The position numbers and the translations under genes were made by a program. A stretch of 64,000 nt of DNA from Neodiprion pinetum (lineage: Eukaryota; Arthropoda; Insecta; Hymenoptera; Diprionidae): NCBI RefSeq assembly GCF_021155775.2, contig NC_060235.2, forward strand, positions 29,428,607 through 29,492,606, in the 5' to 3' direction. Below, one piece after another: positions 12,301 through 26,281 of the stretch. Each line of letters starts with the position of its first letter. Position 1 is the stretch's first letter. Under the pieces are notes generated by a model. That model saw nothing but the letters and a program-made list of their open reading frames with translations. It did no database searches and was not told the origin of the DNA.

Positions 12301-15300
12301 GCATTAAAACAATGCTTCAAGGTACGAGCAACGGAGATGCGGCACGGCTCAATTTAGGCTCTGCATTGTATCGTCTTGTTGCGCATAATTCTGCTTTGCA
12401 CGAGGCTTTGCAGCTGAAGCAGAGTTACGGGATTGACATTAAGATGAATGAAACCTTTCCTCAGCCGTTTTCCTTTGAGTTTTCACTCACCCGTAAGCTT
12501 CGGTTTTTTACCCTCAAAAAGCTTCAACTATGGCAAGTAAATTTCGTCAATGTTTACCTGGAAGCGTTTAATTCTAAGGATAGCTAAGGGGTATATTTTT
12601 TTATGGTCAAGATCAAGTATTCACTATAGCTTCTATCGAAAAAAAAACATCTTCACTTCAAAATCTGACGCAGACTAGTAAAATATTTCACGTGTATAAC
12701 ACACCGCGAGATAAAAATAAATCTTCACGAGTAACGAGGCGGGGAAGCTGAATGGATTAGCTAGTCGAGTTTCACGGATCGTGTGATATCAATTTGATTA
12801 AACGCTGACGTGATTCGCAAAGTACAATATGCATATGGATATAAACTATAGTCGAGGTTAGGTCTCCGTCTGCGTGTAATAAAATTTGAGAAGTTGAGCG
12901 AGTATCTGCCGTGATTATTGCATTATACTATTGCACCAATGGGATTACTAAGCGATTATAATAATTTGATATGTGAGTCTCGGCACAACGAGCGTCACTG
13001 TCATACCCTTCGTGCATACTTGAACAGTTCAGAATTATGCATCACGGCTTGGACGGTGAAGTAATAATCTCATTACCCACTTGTAGATTAGAATCGGTGC
13101 AGCAGAAGACTGAATTATTGATGTTTATAGGCGCAGATTCAATGCAGCCGGATGCCGGTGAAGAAAAATTTCAAGTAATTCGCTGCTCAGAGACAGATGT
13201 AAAATTCTTTTGTGAAATTGATTCCATTGAAAGTTATACTCCGTAACATGCGCGCGTTCTTTTTACACGAAGAATAATCGACGCCACTGATCTCGATGGG
13301 AATTTGGAACGAGAAATGCGAAGAGAAATGCAAGAAAATTGTATGGATTTGATTTTTGTCGAACATTGAGCACCGAGCAAGTGTCCAACCGGAGATCGCC
13401 AACGGTTCGAGGCTGCTGGTGGTCATTCATTAGTGCTGGCAGTTAACGCAGACGAATGCCCCGGGCTGAAGCATCCCCTAACTTGCCTCGTTCCAGCTAC
13501 GTCCATGTTACCGCAGACTAACACGGGCTATTTGTTCGATCCGGTAGAGTGCACAGGGAAAAATCACCGGCTCCCTGACCGGCGAATCAGGCGCTCGATT
13601 CCGATTTTAAAGCCTCGCACCAATTAAGGACAATTTCGGTGCAGAAGAGAATCGCGTTTCGAGGGATAGAGCATACTTTGAAACTTTGGTGTAACCTGGT
13701 TTATTTTATCGCAGTGGTTTTTGAATATCTTTCCTATGAATTCGTATAGTTTTTGAATACTCGAATTGTTTTTTAACTCGTGAATTTATCAAAATATCGA
13801 TGCATTCCAACTGTAACTAATATATAACCACAGTGGTCACTAATTTCAAACTCCTATATATATATATTACAGCTGCATTATTACTGTGGCTAAGAAGAAT
13901 TGAGACTACATTTTGAGGATTAGTATGGAAGGAAAGTTTATTTTTTCTGATCTAATAATCTGTTTATCATCAGACTTACACAATTGGATGGCCTGACTAC
14001 ATACGTTGAGTTTATTAATTTCAAAATCAAAAGGTACCTTACGGTGTACATAAATATTGAGTGTTCTAACGCATGGATGTAATAATTTTACGTGCGGTAC
14101 CTTAGTGGTTTGTACAACAAGGGATTCAAGGATCATCATTTTATCGCTCAATTATACTTAAGCTGAAAATTTCATAACTGATCGTTGAAAAAATTGGGTA
14201 AAACTTGGAAGTTTTCAAAGTTTCGAAATTTCCCCACCAGAGCCGAGGGTGCTGAATCCCTTTCAGCAGTCCGTATTATATAATTAAAATACACGTATTG
14301 AAGTACACCTACCCCTCGCGCAGTTTTCACCCGTTGAGAGAACAAAGTTCCCAATCCGATCTCTTATTTATACACCGTAATAATTTAATAGCGAAAGTAA
14401 GTCTAAAGTTTGGTCCTCCTCGCGCCAGAGAAAGAGAGAACGAGACTAAGCGCGCGGGGATTGATTGCCGACTCGGTATTTAGCCCTCGCTTCGTAAATA
14501 AGGGTGAAGGTATAATCGAGGGAGGAAATTCGCTGTTGACGTCAAGTAATGAGTTATGAGAGATTCGAATACCTCGGTTCAAAGCTTTCGAAAGCCTTTC
14601 GATGGGGAAGGCTGATTTTATTTTTTTTTCATTTTCTTTCACTGAAATTTGTTTGTCCTCTTGATCCTAACCAAACGAACGCCAATTTACCTTCTTCGGC
14701 ATAGTTTCGGGATGGATAAAGATGTCGCCTTTTGAAATGAATGCCCGCCGATTCGAAGCTGCGTCTCACAATATAAACCGCAATTTTGCACCGGCGTTGG
14801 ATTCTCAGTTCGCTCACAAAGACCGCGAAGACTATTGAAAAGGTTGTTGTAACAAGTACAACACGGGGCGCAACAAAAAGCTTCTAAAGATGCGACTCGA
14901 GTCGGTAAAGCATAACGACGACTGAATACCGAGACGTAGAGCTTCGCCTGTACAACTGCCACACGAAAGTTGAAGGGGAATTCCACGGGTGGTTAGGTTA
15001 GACGGCTAATGATCATAATTAGAAAGTCTTTCATACCGGTATTCAGGCATTCTGAAACGTGACTAACAGACGTACCTTAAAAACTGATATCCTAGCAAAG
15101 ACTCGATGTATCCCGTGTATCGTACATGCCTACTTGTATTCACGTCTGCGATACGGTAAGGTAATTACTTCATCAAAGGTTGAAAAGTAATGCAATTACA
15201 GGTGGCGCGGTATACCTGCATATTCAAATGAGATCTGATTAACATAATCTAAATGAATGCGGAACAGAGCGTCGTAAGGTAGGAAGAAGACGGGGTGTAC

Positions 15301-16154
15301 CGATGGGATCAAACGATAGGCATCCAATGACTTTACTCCTGTGACCACATCATTAACTCTGCTTATACCAGCGCCACGGAGGAGCTTTCATTGTCTCTCT
15401 CCTTCTCTCGCGAAAGCACTCAGGTACGCGTAACGGACGTAAGAACTAGGATGAAAATTTAGCGCACTGCTCGCAGTGGTCCAGGATTCACGCGATACAT
15501 GTCGTGCCCTGATTTTCGGAAGGTATAGCGCGTGCCGGTGAATCAAGACGGCTCGTAAACTACCGACAGTCCCGGTGTTCAATCACATCTCACACGTCAC
15601 GGTGACGCGTATCTCGAAAACGGATTCCAGATTCACGGCTCGTGGACGCCGGGTGGAATTGGGGGAGGGAGGACGCCGAGAGATTCAACCAGTCATTGAG
15701 GTATAGCTGCATAATTAGAGCTGACACGCCCTCTATCACCAGTACCCACTAGCCAAGTGACATCTCAACTGGCGTATTTGACTATTGATTGCGGGTTTCC
15801 CGACTCTCTTGAACCGCCCTGGGTTGGCTCGATGGTACATGTGCGTGGGGCTGCATTATGCACCGGTGGTTTGCTGCAGCACGTACTCAAATACCTTCTC
15901 TTCCCCTTCCTAGCATCCTCGACCTCGTCCTCCTACGCCGCCATTCAAACTGGTTAAAGCTCACACGGAGTTAAGCCTCCGCGCCGAGTCGTAAGAGTCA
16001 GAAAGTCAGAACGATTTGACTCTGTTAATTCACCGATAAAATTAACTCATCCCCTGATTATGTAATTGAAGTCTACAGGTTGCACGTTTCCATGGCTAAA
16101 ACGGTTTGTTAAAGCTCGGTGCACGGTTCGATCTGCAATGCTCGACCATCTCTT

Positions 16155-16171
16155 TCTCTCTCTCTCTCTCT
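16155..16171. repeat. Short TC microsatellite
   Basis: A 17-base uninterrupted TC run within a broader pyrimidine-rich stretch. Nothing else is recognisable around it. Confidence 0.8.
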
Positions 16172-19100
16172 ACAATCTATCTTTCTATTTTTTTCTCTAC
16201 TTTATTTCGTTTGCCCAAATCGTTTTGCAGCAGAAATCTATGAACCTTCTCAATTTTGCTGTAAAGACAGATTTATTCCGGAATAGTATACCTAAGCTGC
16301 ATTTTGATGTTACCAATCTACTCCCCTTTTCATCTTGTTTATTGCATTTTTCTCCCAAGAGTTTCGTTTTCTTGAATCTCGCCCGTCTCCGCTGTGCAGA
16401 CGCCCACGGAATACACGCTCTTTGATTTTTATCAACGACGGTATTTGTTGCTTTTTTTCCCTTTATTCTTTAAGGTTTCTTCGCTGCTTTCTTTCTTTCT
16501 ATTTATATCAACCTTCTTCGCATCATCCGCATGTATGAAATGCTTGAAAAATCTTTTACATCATGTTATCTCACTGATCGCCCGAAAGGACGGTATTTCT
16601 CGATAAATTCCAACAACCGAAGTATGCTTTATAAATCGCAATACATATTTTTATGCTGTATTGAAAACGCTTTAGTGTATCACATACGGCTACATCCGCA
16701 AAATCGACATTCACCCCGTGTTATTATACATGAATAGTACGTCGTGCTTCAACAATTTTGTAACCTATTTCTCCCGACGAATATCCGAGAAACATTGCAC
16801 TTCGACTCATATATCCTCCACTTTCTATTTGAGAACAAGAAAATAATAATAATCAGCGGCACCTCAATTACGATTGCACGTATGCGAATGTTCTCCCCCT
16901 ATCGTCGGTTCTGTCTCGTGGTAATTTCCTGCTGGCAATGCTAAGAACTTTCCCCATTAAATACGTCTCAATAAGATCATTAATTCACAGGCCGTTTCCA
17001 CCGGGGGTTTGCTGTTTCTTATTGTCAATTTCCGTTAATGGTGGCTGCTAGTCGCTGAAAGTCATTGGCCGTGCCTAGCCGTGCCTTCCCGCCGTCGTCT
17101 GTCGGCCCGAGGTTCGAATGCCGGGGTTCCCGTATCTCACCTGCGATACATCAACGTCGCGAAGTAGAAGCGGGGGATTCCTGGCGCTGCTTCTCTCTCT
17201 CTAGGGAATCGAACCCAAATTCAGTCAAAATTTACTCCGGCTCCTCGAATCGAAACCGTGAAATCTACTTGTCTAGCGAGCCCTGATTTCCACGGAGGAC
17301 ATCTGCCACTGATCCTTCATTCGCGAAGCGAACCTTTGTACAACCGAAGATTAAAATTTCTTTGTTCTTTCCCTCTCTCTTGTTACATGGAAATTCGGTG
17401 AATGTTTCGCTGGTATGAGAAAGAAACAAAATTAAAAAATGGTCTTTTCACCTTAAGATACCCCTTCTTACAAAGTTTTTTCCACGTGCGTACGTTAAGA
17501 CAGCAGCTATGGGTGGAATAAAATTGTTCCCTTCAACTCCTCGGCAACCGATAAAGCGAGATTAGAAGTTCGCGTTGTATAATTCCGTTTCTGCGCGCAC
17601 CTACCAGATTCCCGGGATTTTCCAAGATCTCAACTTTGGCCGCCGGGTGGTGAACCCAGAACCCCGTGTCAAGCTTGGGTAACTGATCGTTTTTTTTCCG
17701 AGGCGATTTTTTAAACTTGAGTTTTCCGAACTTGCGTTGACAGGGTAAGATATGGCCAAGAAGTATTGGCTAAGACTGTGCGAATTTATTTTTACGAATA
17801 TATATGCTGCCGTATCGTTTCAACGACAATTTGATAAATTCATTCTGATTTATTTCCCAAAAGTTTTCTTTGTCTGGTTTTGTTTTGCTTTGTTTCAAGA
17901 TTGGCTATACTGACTCGGTTATGAAGCTTTCAATCTGCAAACTTCGGCCAGCATCAATCTACAACCTTAGTGTGATATACGGAAGTATAAGTAATATACA
18001 TATCTACATTCAAAATAATGCTGCCAACGAAATATACCGATTAATTCGACTGAATTTCAACATATTTTTGTGAAATAATGCAAAAAAATTATTCAAACAC
18101 GAGGCTACTTCGTTCAATTCATATTGTAGAATAAATGATAAGGTTCTGCCGATTTTAGTTCACACGTGTTCATTCATGATAGAGAGAGAACAACCGTTAA
18201 AAATCATAGATTTGATTTCACAGGATATAGTATCAGGTTTGGAATGAGAGGAGTAAAATTCTGCTGTACTTCAAGTGCAAATCAAAATCATGCCAACGTG
18301 AATTATGAAAGGGCCGATTACTTCGTACAGTTTCAAACTACTTCTGAGGTATGCGTCATTTGTATGCTGTCAATCTTTGGAACACACCATCAAGGCCGAA
18401 TGTGTTTCAATCCAGGTATCATTAATAATTCGAAAATATCTTGAATATTTGAGTGCCATTGGTAAAACGGATGCGTACTGGGATCAGCTGCGTATTCGGG
18501 ATTCTCGAAGACGTTCCACTTTCGAGAAACGGATTGACTAGACCTCACTTTTGTCCCTTAGGGCTAGGTTGAGAAATAACCGTAGTATATACCGTATAGA
18601 TTGAATGTCCCTTCGAACTGATCGGTGGAGGACCTTGGAGGGCGGTATCTCTTTTCGCGGATGAGATTTTTCAACCGGACTGAGAGACGGATCCTTTCGA
18701 AAAGAGTGGTTCAACTCAGATGGTGTTTCAATTTGAGGAAGAATAATTTCGGACCTTCTCTGAGAAACGCCTCTGACGAATCAACCTTGGATCGTAATGT
18801 TGAACAGGTCCATGTTTTGTCTTTTCGCGAAGTTCTAACACCTTTTCAAAATGGTGAATCTAGCGTGGGTTCCTCCTTTTCTTTGTTGTTTCAATAAGGA
18901 TGGTGAATTGAGCGTGAAGTTGGCTCTGCCTTCCCTGCGGGACAAAATCTAATGGAATACCTACTATTTTCTAAGAGAAATAGAAGAGAATAAATCTTCA
19001 CCAACACTTTAGTTGAAAACGAATCAGGTATTTCATTCTCTGATGTATTAAGTTCAAAAACAATTTCCATATATCTTTTTCCGATGAAACGACTTCGTAA

Positions 19101-20190
19101 TTTTTTCCCGTCTGTTTATAATGCAAACTCATCCCGTGAAGATTTGAAACTCGTGGATCTTCTGATACTGTAAAACGCTGATTGCAGTACCTGATCGACT
19201 TATAGATCAGGCTCACTGAAGCAGATCATAACCGAAAGAAAATCTGTTGGAAGTCATTCAATTAATTTTCAACTCAACGTCAGCTACGGTCATCGTTATT
19301 CTCGCGAGAACGCGTACACAGGGTGAAAACAAACGGTTGAAATAGCGCAACGAATTACCCGTGAAATTACCACCAAACTTAGGTAAAATCTTCTGCGCAG
19401 GGGAATGAAAAATATACGAGGGGGAGAAGGTCGGATGAAAAGATAGGAGGAAGCCGGAAAAACGAGGGAAGTGTTCTTTTCCTTCTTCTGTTTCATTGGG
19501 CGTGAAGTTGCACTCGTTGAACTTATACGGCAAAAAACTTTCCGATGAACAAAAGAATCCTCTTCGACATCCCCTTCTCCTATCTCATCGGCTGATTCTG
19601 GTCCCTCAAGACGTGCGGATGGCAAATTGCCGAGCTTTAAAAATACCCGCTGATGTGAAAACAGCAATTACAAAAATAGCTCTGCAGGTGCCAAATGGTC
19701 AGTGTAGAATATATCTTTTCCACAGACTGTAAATGAATTCAGCAGAAGCTTTAATCCGGTTACAAAGTTTTCCCCTGAAAATGAATCTCGAGTGAATTCA
19801 GTTCGATAAGATTTATTACGATTAAATAATCACAATGATCGATGTTTGCTTTCGGTATATGCACCTGAAAATGCGTGAATTTTTGACTTTTTGATCTAGA
19901 AAATTTTAGAAAACAGCTTCTAACCATTTTGTTTTTCTCTTTACGAAAGAACCGAATTCACGTATAAAGGCCGATACAACAATTCTGCGAGTTTTCTTCG
20001 CCCGGCAAAGCGGGTGAGATAAGGAAAAGAATTGGGGAGGTAAATAGCGACTCGAAGGTATGGGGGAGGAAGAGTGAACGGGTGAGGTAGGCGGCAGATC
20101 TCGCAAAAGCACCTGCGCCAAGGGGGCTACAATTGATGACATGAAAAAACACCCCCAAGGTTTTCCGCTGTCGTTGGGGTCTTACCACGA

Positions 20191-20281
20191 CTCCTTCTTC
20201 TCCGCCTCTTCCGCCTCCTCCTCCTCCTCCTCATCCTCTTCATCCTCCGCATCCTCCTCATCCTCCTCATCCTCCTCATCC
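20191..20281. repeat. TCC/TCA trinucleotide repeat
   Basis: About 90 bp of almost pure pyrimidine triplets (TCC, TCT, TCA, with some GCC/GCA) form an imperfect microsatellite. In one plus-strand frame it reads as a serine run with a few alanines (open frame 20141-20350). That follows from the triplet composition and I see no domain either side, so I treat it as a repeat and not a gene. Confidence 0.8.
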
Positions 20282-22249
20282 GTTTCCTTCCTCACTTCCA
20301 CACGCCCCTACTACCCAAGAGTTTCTACGAGGCCAACTGGCGAAATGTGAGAACGTGTAATTTGCGAGTGTGGTAGCCTCACTCTGACTTGTGATCGATA
20401 TCGTTTAACACAGGCTGACACCGACGAATTGCGTCACCCTTCATACGCTCGCTTGAATAATACTTCCCTTTTCCAGTAATACAACAGGCAGCATCAATCG
20501 ATTCATAGATTGCTCATTCCCAGCACCGCTAAGATCCCATTATACACGGTACGTGGAAACATTCAGCACGCTGTAAAATGGTGTCAGTGTAACTTCTGTT
20601 ATCAGTACTTGTACTATTAATACTGAGGCGTCATTTTCATTACCATCCTTCGAGTTTTTATAATTCATCGTAGACCATGAAAATTCCTTGAAAATTACGA
20701 AACTGTATATTGTATTACAAGTGCACAGAGGTATAGGCTCGGCTTCATGATATCTAGCTTGAACGCGCGAACTTCGTGCTGAACTTAACCCAATGTCGTG
20801 ACAGGCGGTGCGTAAGGTCCGTGAGTAAAATTAAGCTACTAGAAAGTGCGCATGCGCCGAGAAAGCCCTAGTGTGTAAGACTGAGAATTTCAGCTAAGCC
20901 CATGCGCCAGTGTTTTACCCCATTGTTCAGAAATTGAGCACTTTACGCACGCTCCATAAGCTTCGAAGATCTAACTTTCGAATAGCATCTATTGGAAAAA
21001 TAATTTTTTTGAACATTTAAACCACTTTAATTAACAATGTAAATTTTCCTGTGAATTTTCGCTTCACGATCTGATACTTTCCGTTTTCTTGAAGCATTTT
21101 CAAATAGTTTTGGAGAAAATGGTTAGCAAAAAAAAAAAAAAAACGCCAAATATGTATAATGCCATTAATATTTCACAGCAATTGCACGATTTCAGTAAAT
21201 ATCACCCTCCAACGCGTGATTATATAACACTCAGACCGGATTAAAAATTCTCACTGTATTGCACACAAAAACATTTTCTTTTGATCTGCCAAAATATCGA
21301 AATTTGACAAGGAAAACACGTAATTCCGACCAATTTTCATGATTAACATACAAAGTGTTTGCTTGAGTTAGTTAATTTTGATTTTACGAACTAAGTTTGT
21401 ATCATCAGTAGTGAAAAATTTGTACATATCCAGAGAAATTTGTCTGCACAGATTTAATTTTTGACTACTTTTTATCACACAGCTGTATAAAACATGTATC
21501 TTCCAATTTTCTAGGTGCGCAATTCTGCGACGTATATGACGCCTGTTCCTTGTTGAAAAACGGCGTCGACTTATAGATTGCAATTCGTTTGGAGTACCGA
21601 CCTCAGGGGTGTGGAGAAAGATTTGGGGGAATTCGGAAAAGCTCTGATGGGTGGGAGTCGAGAAAGTGATGGTTGCGCACTGGGGAAAGCAGAGAGGCAG
21701 TCACCGTGAAATATTGTTTTCATACTAATGACTCAAGTTTTTTCAATATAACGGCTGCTGCAAGCTGTTGCTACTGTTAGATTGCTGCACCCACAAGCTT
21801 TCGAGATCGCGATATTATATCCGATAAGGGTGAAAGTTCACATGTAGTGAGAGAGAGGATAAGAAAAAAAATCACTCATTGAATGGATTTTGAAAAAAGA
21901 ATAAAACGAGTAATTACGCGACAAGTCGCGATAGCATGGTTACGGAATTGACAGGGAGCTTGTAAAAATCTGGACGCAAATATTGTGCAGTTGGGTAGAA
22001 TGATTAACGATCACCGGTAACGCGGCTCGAGCTCACAAAGAGCAAAATGATGCACACGCAATAATTACTCGTAGCACGCGTTTCCCAGATTTTTCATTGT
22101 CCATCATTTTTGCCACGCGAAATCATAAAAGACATTGCAAAACTACACCACGCGACCAGAACTGCAATTTAGCTTTGATTAGCATAATATTAATAAACTC
22201 GGGCGCATTGGCAATTTAGTGAAACATTGTTTTGGCAGTTTTGCCTTGT

Positions 22250-22337
22250 ACCATATTTTACGAATAGATTTCAATCGGCAGTTTCACCTTAAACAATATT
22301 GTACAAATAGATTTCAATCGCCAACAATCGTTTCACC
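22250..22337. repeat. Local direct duplication, two diverged units of about 40-45 bp
   Basis: Unit one (22250-22288) reads ACCATATTTTACGAATAGAT, then TTCAATCGGCAGTTTCACC. Unit two (22293-22337) has ATATTGTACAAATAGATTTC, AATCG, then a short insertion CCAACAATCG and TTTCACC. The shared core is AATAGATTTCAATCG followed by TTTCACC. A further fragment of similar wording lies just upstream at about 22210-22245. No coding meaning is evident. Confidence 0.6.
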
Positions 22338-23683
22338 TATACACGTGGATCGTGATCCTACCGCGCGATTCCGTTATAATGTATAGGTATAACAACGCGG
22401 TTTAATACCGTAGAAAACAGCCTATAGTGTAGGCAAAGCATCGCGTATACATTATACTTCGTAGCTGCGGAGTTCCCTGGCATATAAAACCTCGCAATTA
22501 TGACATAAATCATTGTTGATTGCTTTGCAGCGTGGCGTTCGGTCCCGGGGTTAAGGGTAGCTCGATGTAGGAGGTTCGTAGTTAGCATATTACAGTCTTA
22601 CGAGGGTCGATTGCGTCTTGGCTTCAGCGAGAAGGGGTCGGAATTACCCTTGTCGCGGTCTCGATTCGAGACGCCCGCGTCGCGCGTTTTCATCGCACTC
22701 TCAAGATCCAATTCCAAGTGCCAGCATGCAGAAGAACTCAGCTGAGACGATACGTCGAATGTAGAATCGTTCGCTGTTCAAGGGTGGATATATTTTGGCT
22801 GGAATAATTGAGACTGGGAGAATATTTGTTTTTTTTTTTTTCACGCCAGAACTAATGTCTAATTGTAAGAAGTGCTTCATACCATGTGATTTACTACCAT
22901 TTAAATAACTTATTTATGCCAATTTCTTCGTGGAATCTTCCAAAACCATCGTATCAAATGGTTTGACTGACCTCATTTTACTGTAAATAACTTACTCGTT
23001 TTTGTATAATTACTTGGAGAATGGGATTAAGCTGTCATTTTTGAGAAAAGGTACAAGTAGTCCTGATTTTATTAATATCTGGGTTTTGGTTGCTGCAACG
23101 TATAAAAACTTGCATCATTTCAGAAGTTAACTTGATATATCAATATCAGACCGTACTTGTTATCACTCTGAAGAATTCCATGATAAAATTATATATATAT
23201 ATAATACTATACTATATAATAAGTATGATTTTGCACATGTTATTCGATTAATGAGGCACATGTTGCAAACCACGTGTTAGACTTAAGATCACAATCTCAT
23301 ACTTCGAAGGGACTTTTTGCTGGGCAGAAACTAACATTCAAATCTCAGTTTCAGACGAAAAACATGGCCCGAATTTGACACAGACTAATGTCGGCAAGAT
23401 ATTATAGACAAGTCGTATGCATACGTGCAGTCCTTGAATTTTCCATAGTGAGTGCAAGCCCTGCATGTATCATTCAGAGGCAATCGCTCGAGCTTGCATT
23501 TCATTATTTTATCGTATCCCCCTTGGGAAGGGAAACAAGAAATGACGACGCAGCGATAGTAATAAATTCAAAGTTTATGGGAACGGGATAGAGGAGAAAT
23601 TAACCAAAATGAAATAACATTGACTAAATAATCGATATGCGTCTAGCGAGGTCTCAATTATATGATTGTTCAAGCAATAGTTA

Positions 23684-24021
23684 CTCTACTGAAAATGACC
23701 ATGTCTTAAATCATATAATATTATGGCCGAAACCAGCATATAATTTATTACATTATTTACCTTCCAAATTCAAGAAAGATGTATCAAAAATCACGTAATC
23801 AATCACAAAAACGCGGATCATTAGATGCACTATATCAAAAGTAATATAGTGAACTGCGTATGATTTTTGATTTAGTATATTTGACCGTTCGTGGTTTTGT
23901 AATTTATTACGTGATTTTTTATACATTTTTTTGGAATGTACTAGATAAATCATGTAGTAAATTACCTGTTCACTTCGGTCATAACATCTTATGATTTATT
24001 ACATGTAGATTTTCGGCAGGG
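23684..24021. mobile_element. Foldback MITE flanked by TA, 338 bp
   Basis: The left end reads CTCTACTGAAAATGACCATG and the reverse complement of the right end reads CCCTGCCGAAAATCTACATG. Pairing continues inward through TAAATCATA, ATNTTATGNCCGAA, ATTTANTACAT and AAAAATCACGTAAT, so the whole element folds on itself around a centre near 23850. The dinucleotide TA stands at both borders (23682-23683 and 24022-24023), as expected for a Tc1/mariner-type target. It has no coding capacity, so it would be a non-autonomous copy. The arms differ at scattered sites, which indicates some age. Confidence 0.82.
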
Positions 24022-24871
24022 TAATGTTGAATAGTATTTATCATAAATTTCTTCGTGATGTCTTTACAATTTGTAGAGTTATCTTGTATTCACGAATATG
24101 ATTCGAGAGGTTCAAGGCGCTGTTACGATTATGAAAACGAGTTATAATATTATAAAGGGATACTTTCGCAGGTTCGCCAAAAGTTCATAATAAATTATGC
24201 TGAGCCGGTACAGCGCATTACTTTGCGAACTTTAATAAATAGAACGACGTTATAACATCATCTCGGTAAGATTGTATCAGCATTCGACTATACATCATGC
24301 CTTTTATATTCAAAGGGCATGATTGTATAATTTCTTGCTCAGATAACCCCGAAGCCCTCCCTAACGGTACTCTTCGTCGAACTACAAGCATGTATATAAC
24401 ACTGTTTTAATATCGAAAATGGACTATTAAACGTCTTGGCTTTCGAATTCGGAGTGAATTTCAGGAAGACGAGTCAATCGATAAACTCATTTCCTCGTTT
24501 CAACGTGACTGAAAATAATCAGCTATGGTGTTCACTGATTAACTAAAAGATACAGCGTGCCACCCTTCAAGAAAATGAAAGTTTCTTCTTCCCGTTTGCA
24601 ATAAAAGGGTTGCCAAATCAGGGTACAGCGAATGCATTTCTTTGTAGTTGGAATAGATGATAAAAAGAGAAAGGAAAGAATATTTTCCCAGTAAAATGAC
24701 GAACCAATTGGCTGAAATTGTTGAATTTTTTAATTCAAAGCTTAAATGCTAGCAATTTAGTGAAAATTAAGATCTGACGAATAAATTCATTGAGCACAGA
24801 AACCAGGGTTACTTACAATTAATCGAACAAGAACCGTTGGTTATATTATCAACCGTCGTGGCTGTCGGTAA

Positions 24872-25042
24872 CTCGGGGTAGCTGTTCAACCAACTGAAGC
24901 TGCTGTATCGGCAATCCGTGAGGAAATAGCATGGCAACGTTTGTTTGAACAGGCAATCAGTGAACGTCTTCAGCAATCGATAACTTCATCGAGTGCTGGT
25001 TCTGAAATTCAGTACCAACAGTCACGAAGAAGAAATGTATAG
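24872..25042 (+). pseudogene. Short open relic, possibly from a transposon
   Basis: A frame of 56 codons without stop, ending TAG at 25040-25042. It reads with protein-like composition, including PTEAAVSAIREEIAWQRLFE then QAISERLQQSITSSS. The same frame is open for 25 more codons upstream (from 24797), with TINRTRTVGYIINRRGCR, before a single TAA at 24869-24871. The helix-forming, Arg/Gln/Glu-rich character is unlike the surrounding AT-rich frames. It has no ATG start and I do not recognise a family. It may be a decayed transposon or gene fragment, or chance. Confidence 0.25.
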
Positions 25043-26265
25043 GTGGATAAAGGAAAAGGTGATTTGTACTATAGAAGTACAGGGTAGAAGCACAGAGTTT
25101 GTCTAGTTTTGATCGAACATTTTCAAGATTTTAGTAATTTTATTTGATAGACCGATAATATTAGGCTTTATTTTTTATATCCAATTACTTAAACATTGGT
25201 CGATGTCAACATCCAAGACCATGTTGAATAGAGAACTCGAATGAGACTCTCAGTTTCCTGGAAGAGAATCGCGTCTTTGATGAGTCATTCGTCACCATAA
25301 TTGGCAATAAGTGAGGTAACTGATCTGCTCAGTCGTCGGCAAACGTTGCACCACGCAGGTTGTGCCGCTAGTGCAAAGCCGCCATCAATATCAAACGAAG
25401 TATAGAGATGAATCGGAGAAGGTATGAACGTTGCTTAATTGAATAGAAATTTGGCAAAGTTTTGTATCTGTTGGATGATTCACATGTCCGGGCCGTGAAA
25501 TTTGTTTCAAGAAATCTTGAATCGAGTTTCAAAAGAAACGATGCAATCACCGAGTCACTCTAACGCTGTGCGTTTGATTTTTTAATATTTGCAAGAATAT
25601 GTGAAACAGTATTTGATGAAACAAATGAGGTTGCAAGAAAATCAGTGTACGTAATAGATTTTCTGATTTAGGGACTTTTACTTGGCTTGCAACGTAGGTC
25701 CAACAGTAAACGTATTTACGAATGTTTGGGAGTAAGTCGGTGATGTAAGTAATTTCATGCTTTATACGATTATTTGCAAATTTACCTCAGGTTAGTGTGA
25801 CCAATTTTCGAAGTATCTTGATGTAACTTGGTTAGTTTGCATGCGAGTGAAATAGCTTTTTTGTATTTATTATAAATATTTTATTGAGCAACGTGAACAT
25901 TATTGAGAATACCTCACTGGCAAGATTCACAGTAATTGTTACGATTCGTTCTTATTTCTTCTTTCAAACCTTAAATAGCTAGAAAATATTTTTATAGTAA
26001 CCAAAAGTAATTATCATTACCACAGTTTGACTTCACCAAACGGTTAAACGATACATAAATGTGTGTATTTTTACTTTCATCAATAGTTACATCCGAAATG
26101 TGATTACATAATAAATATAAGATTCCATATCGAAAATCAATCATCCTGAAGTACATGTATTGATGTGAAAGTTCGTATACATAATTTTTTTTTTTTCATG
26201 TTTTTTCTGGATTCTTGTCACCAAATATTGTTACCCTGATGAAGGCACATATGTTAAAAATATAA

Positions 26266-26281
26266 ATATATATATATATAT
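26266..26281. repeat. Short (AT)8 microsatellite
   Basis: A 16-base AT alternation in AT-rich intergenic DNA. Similar but shorter runs occur near 13857, 23200 and 36225. Confidence 0.75.

Larger units (their letters stand above)
12301..23683. other. Intergenic, no gene supported
   Basis: Frames are all under about 125 codons and overlap on both strands with no domain. A more GC-rich block lies at about 13380-13625 and another at about 15600-15960. A pyrimidine-rich stretch covers about 16140-16530. The separate repeats at 20191-20281 and 22250-22337 fall in this interval. Confidence 0.5.

Noticed and set aside
17110..17125. GGTTCGAATGCC, resembling a tRNA T-arm
   Set aside because: No A-box, acceptor stem or anticodon arm can be fitted upstream, so it is not a tRNA gene.
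20141..20350. Serine-rich open frame
   Set aside because: Created by the TCC/TCA microsatellite; the flanking residues show no protein family.
26232..26248. ACCCTGATGAAGGCAC, reminiscent of 3' ends of some retroelements
   Set aside because: Too short, with no reverse transcriptase remnant, poly-A tail or target duplication nearby.
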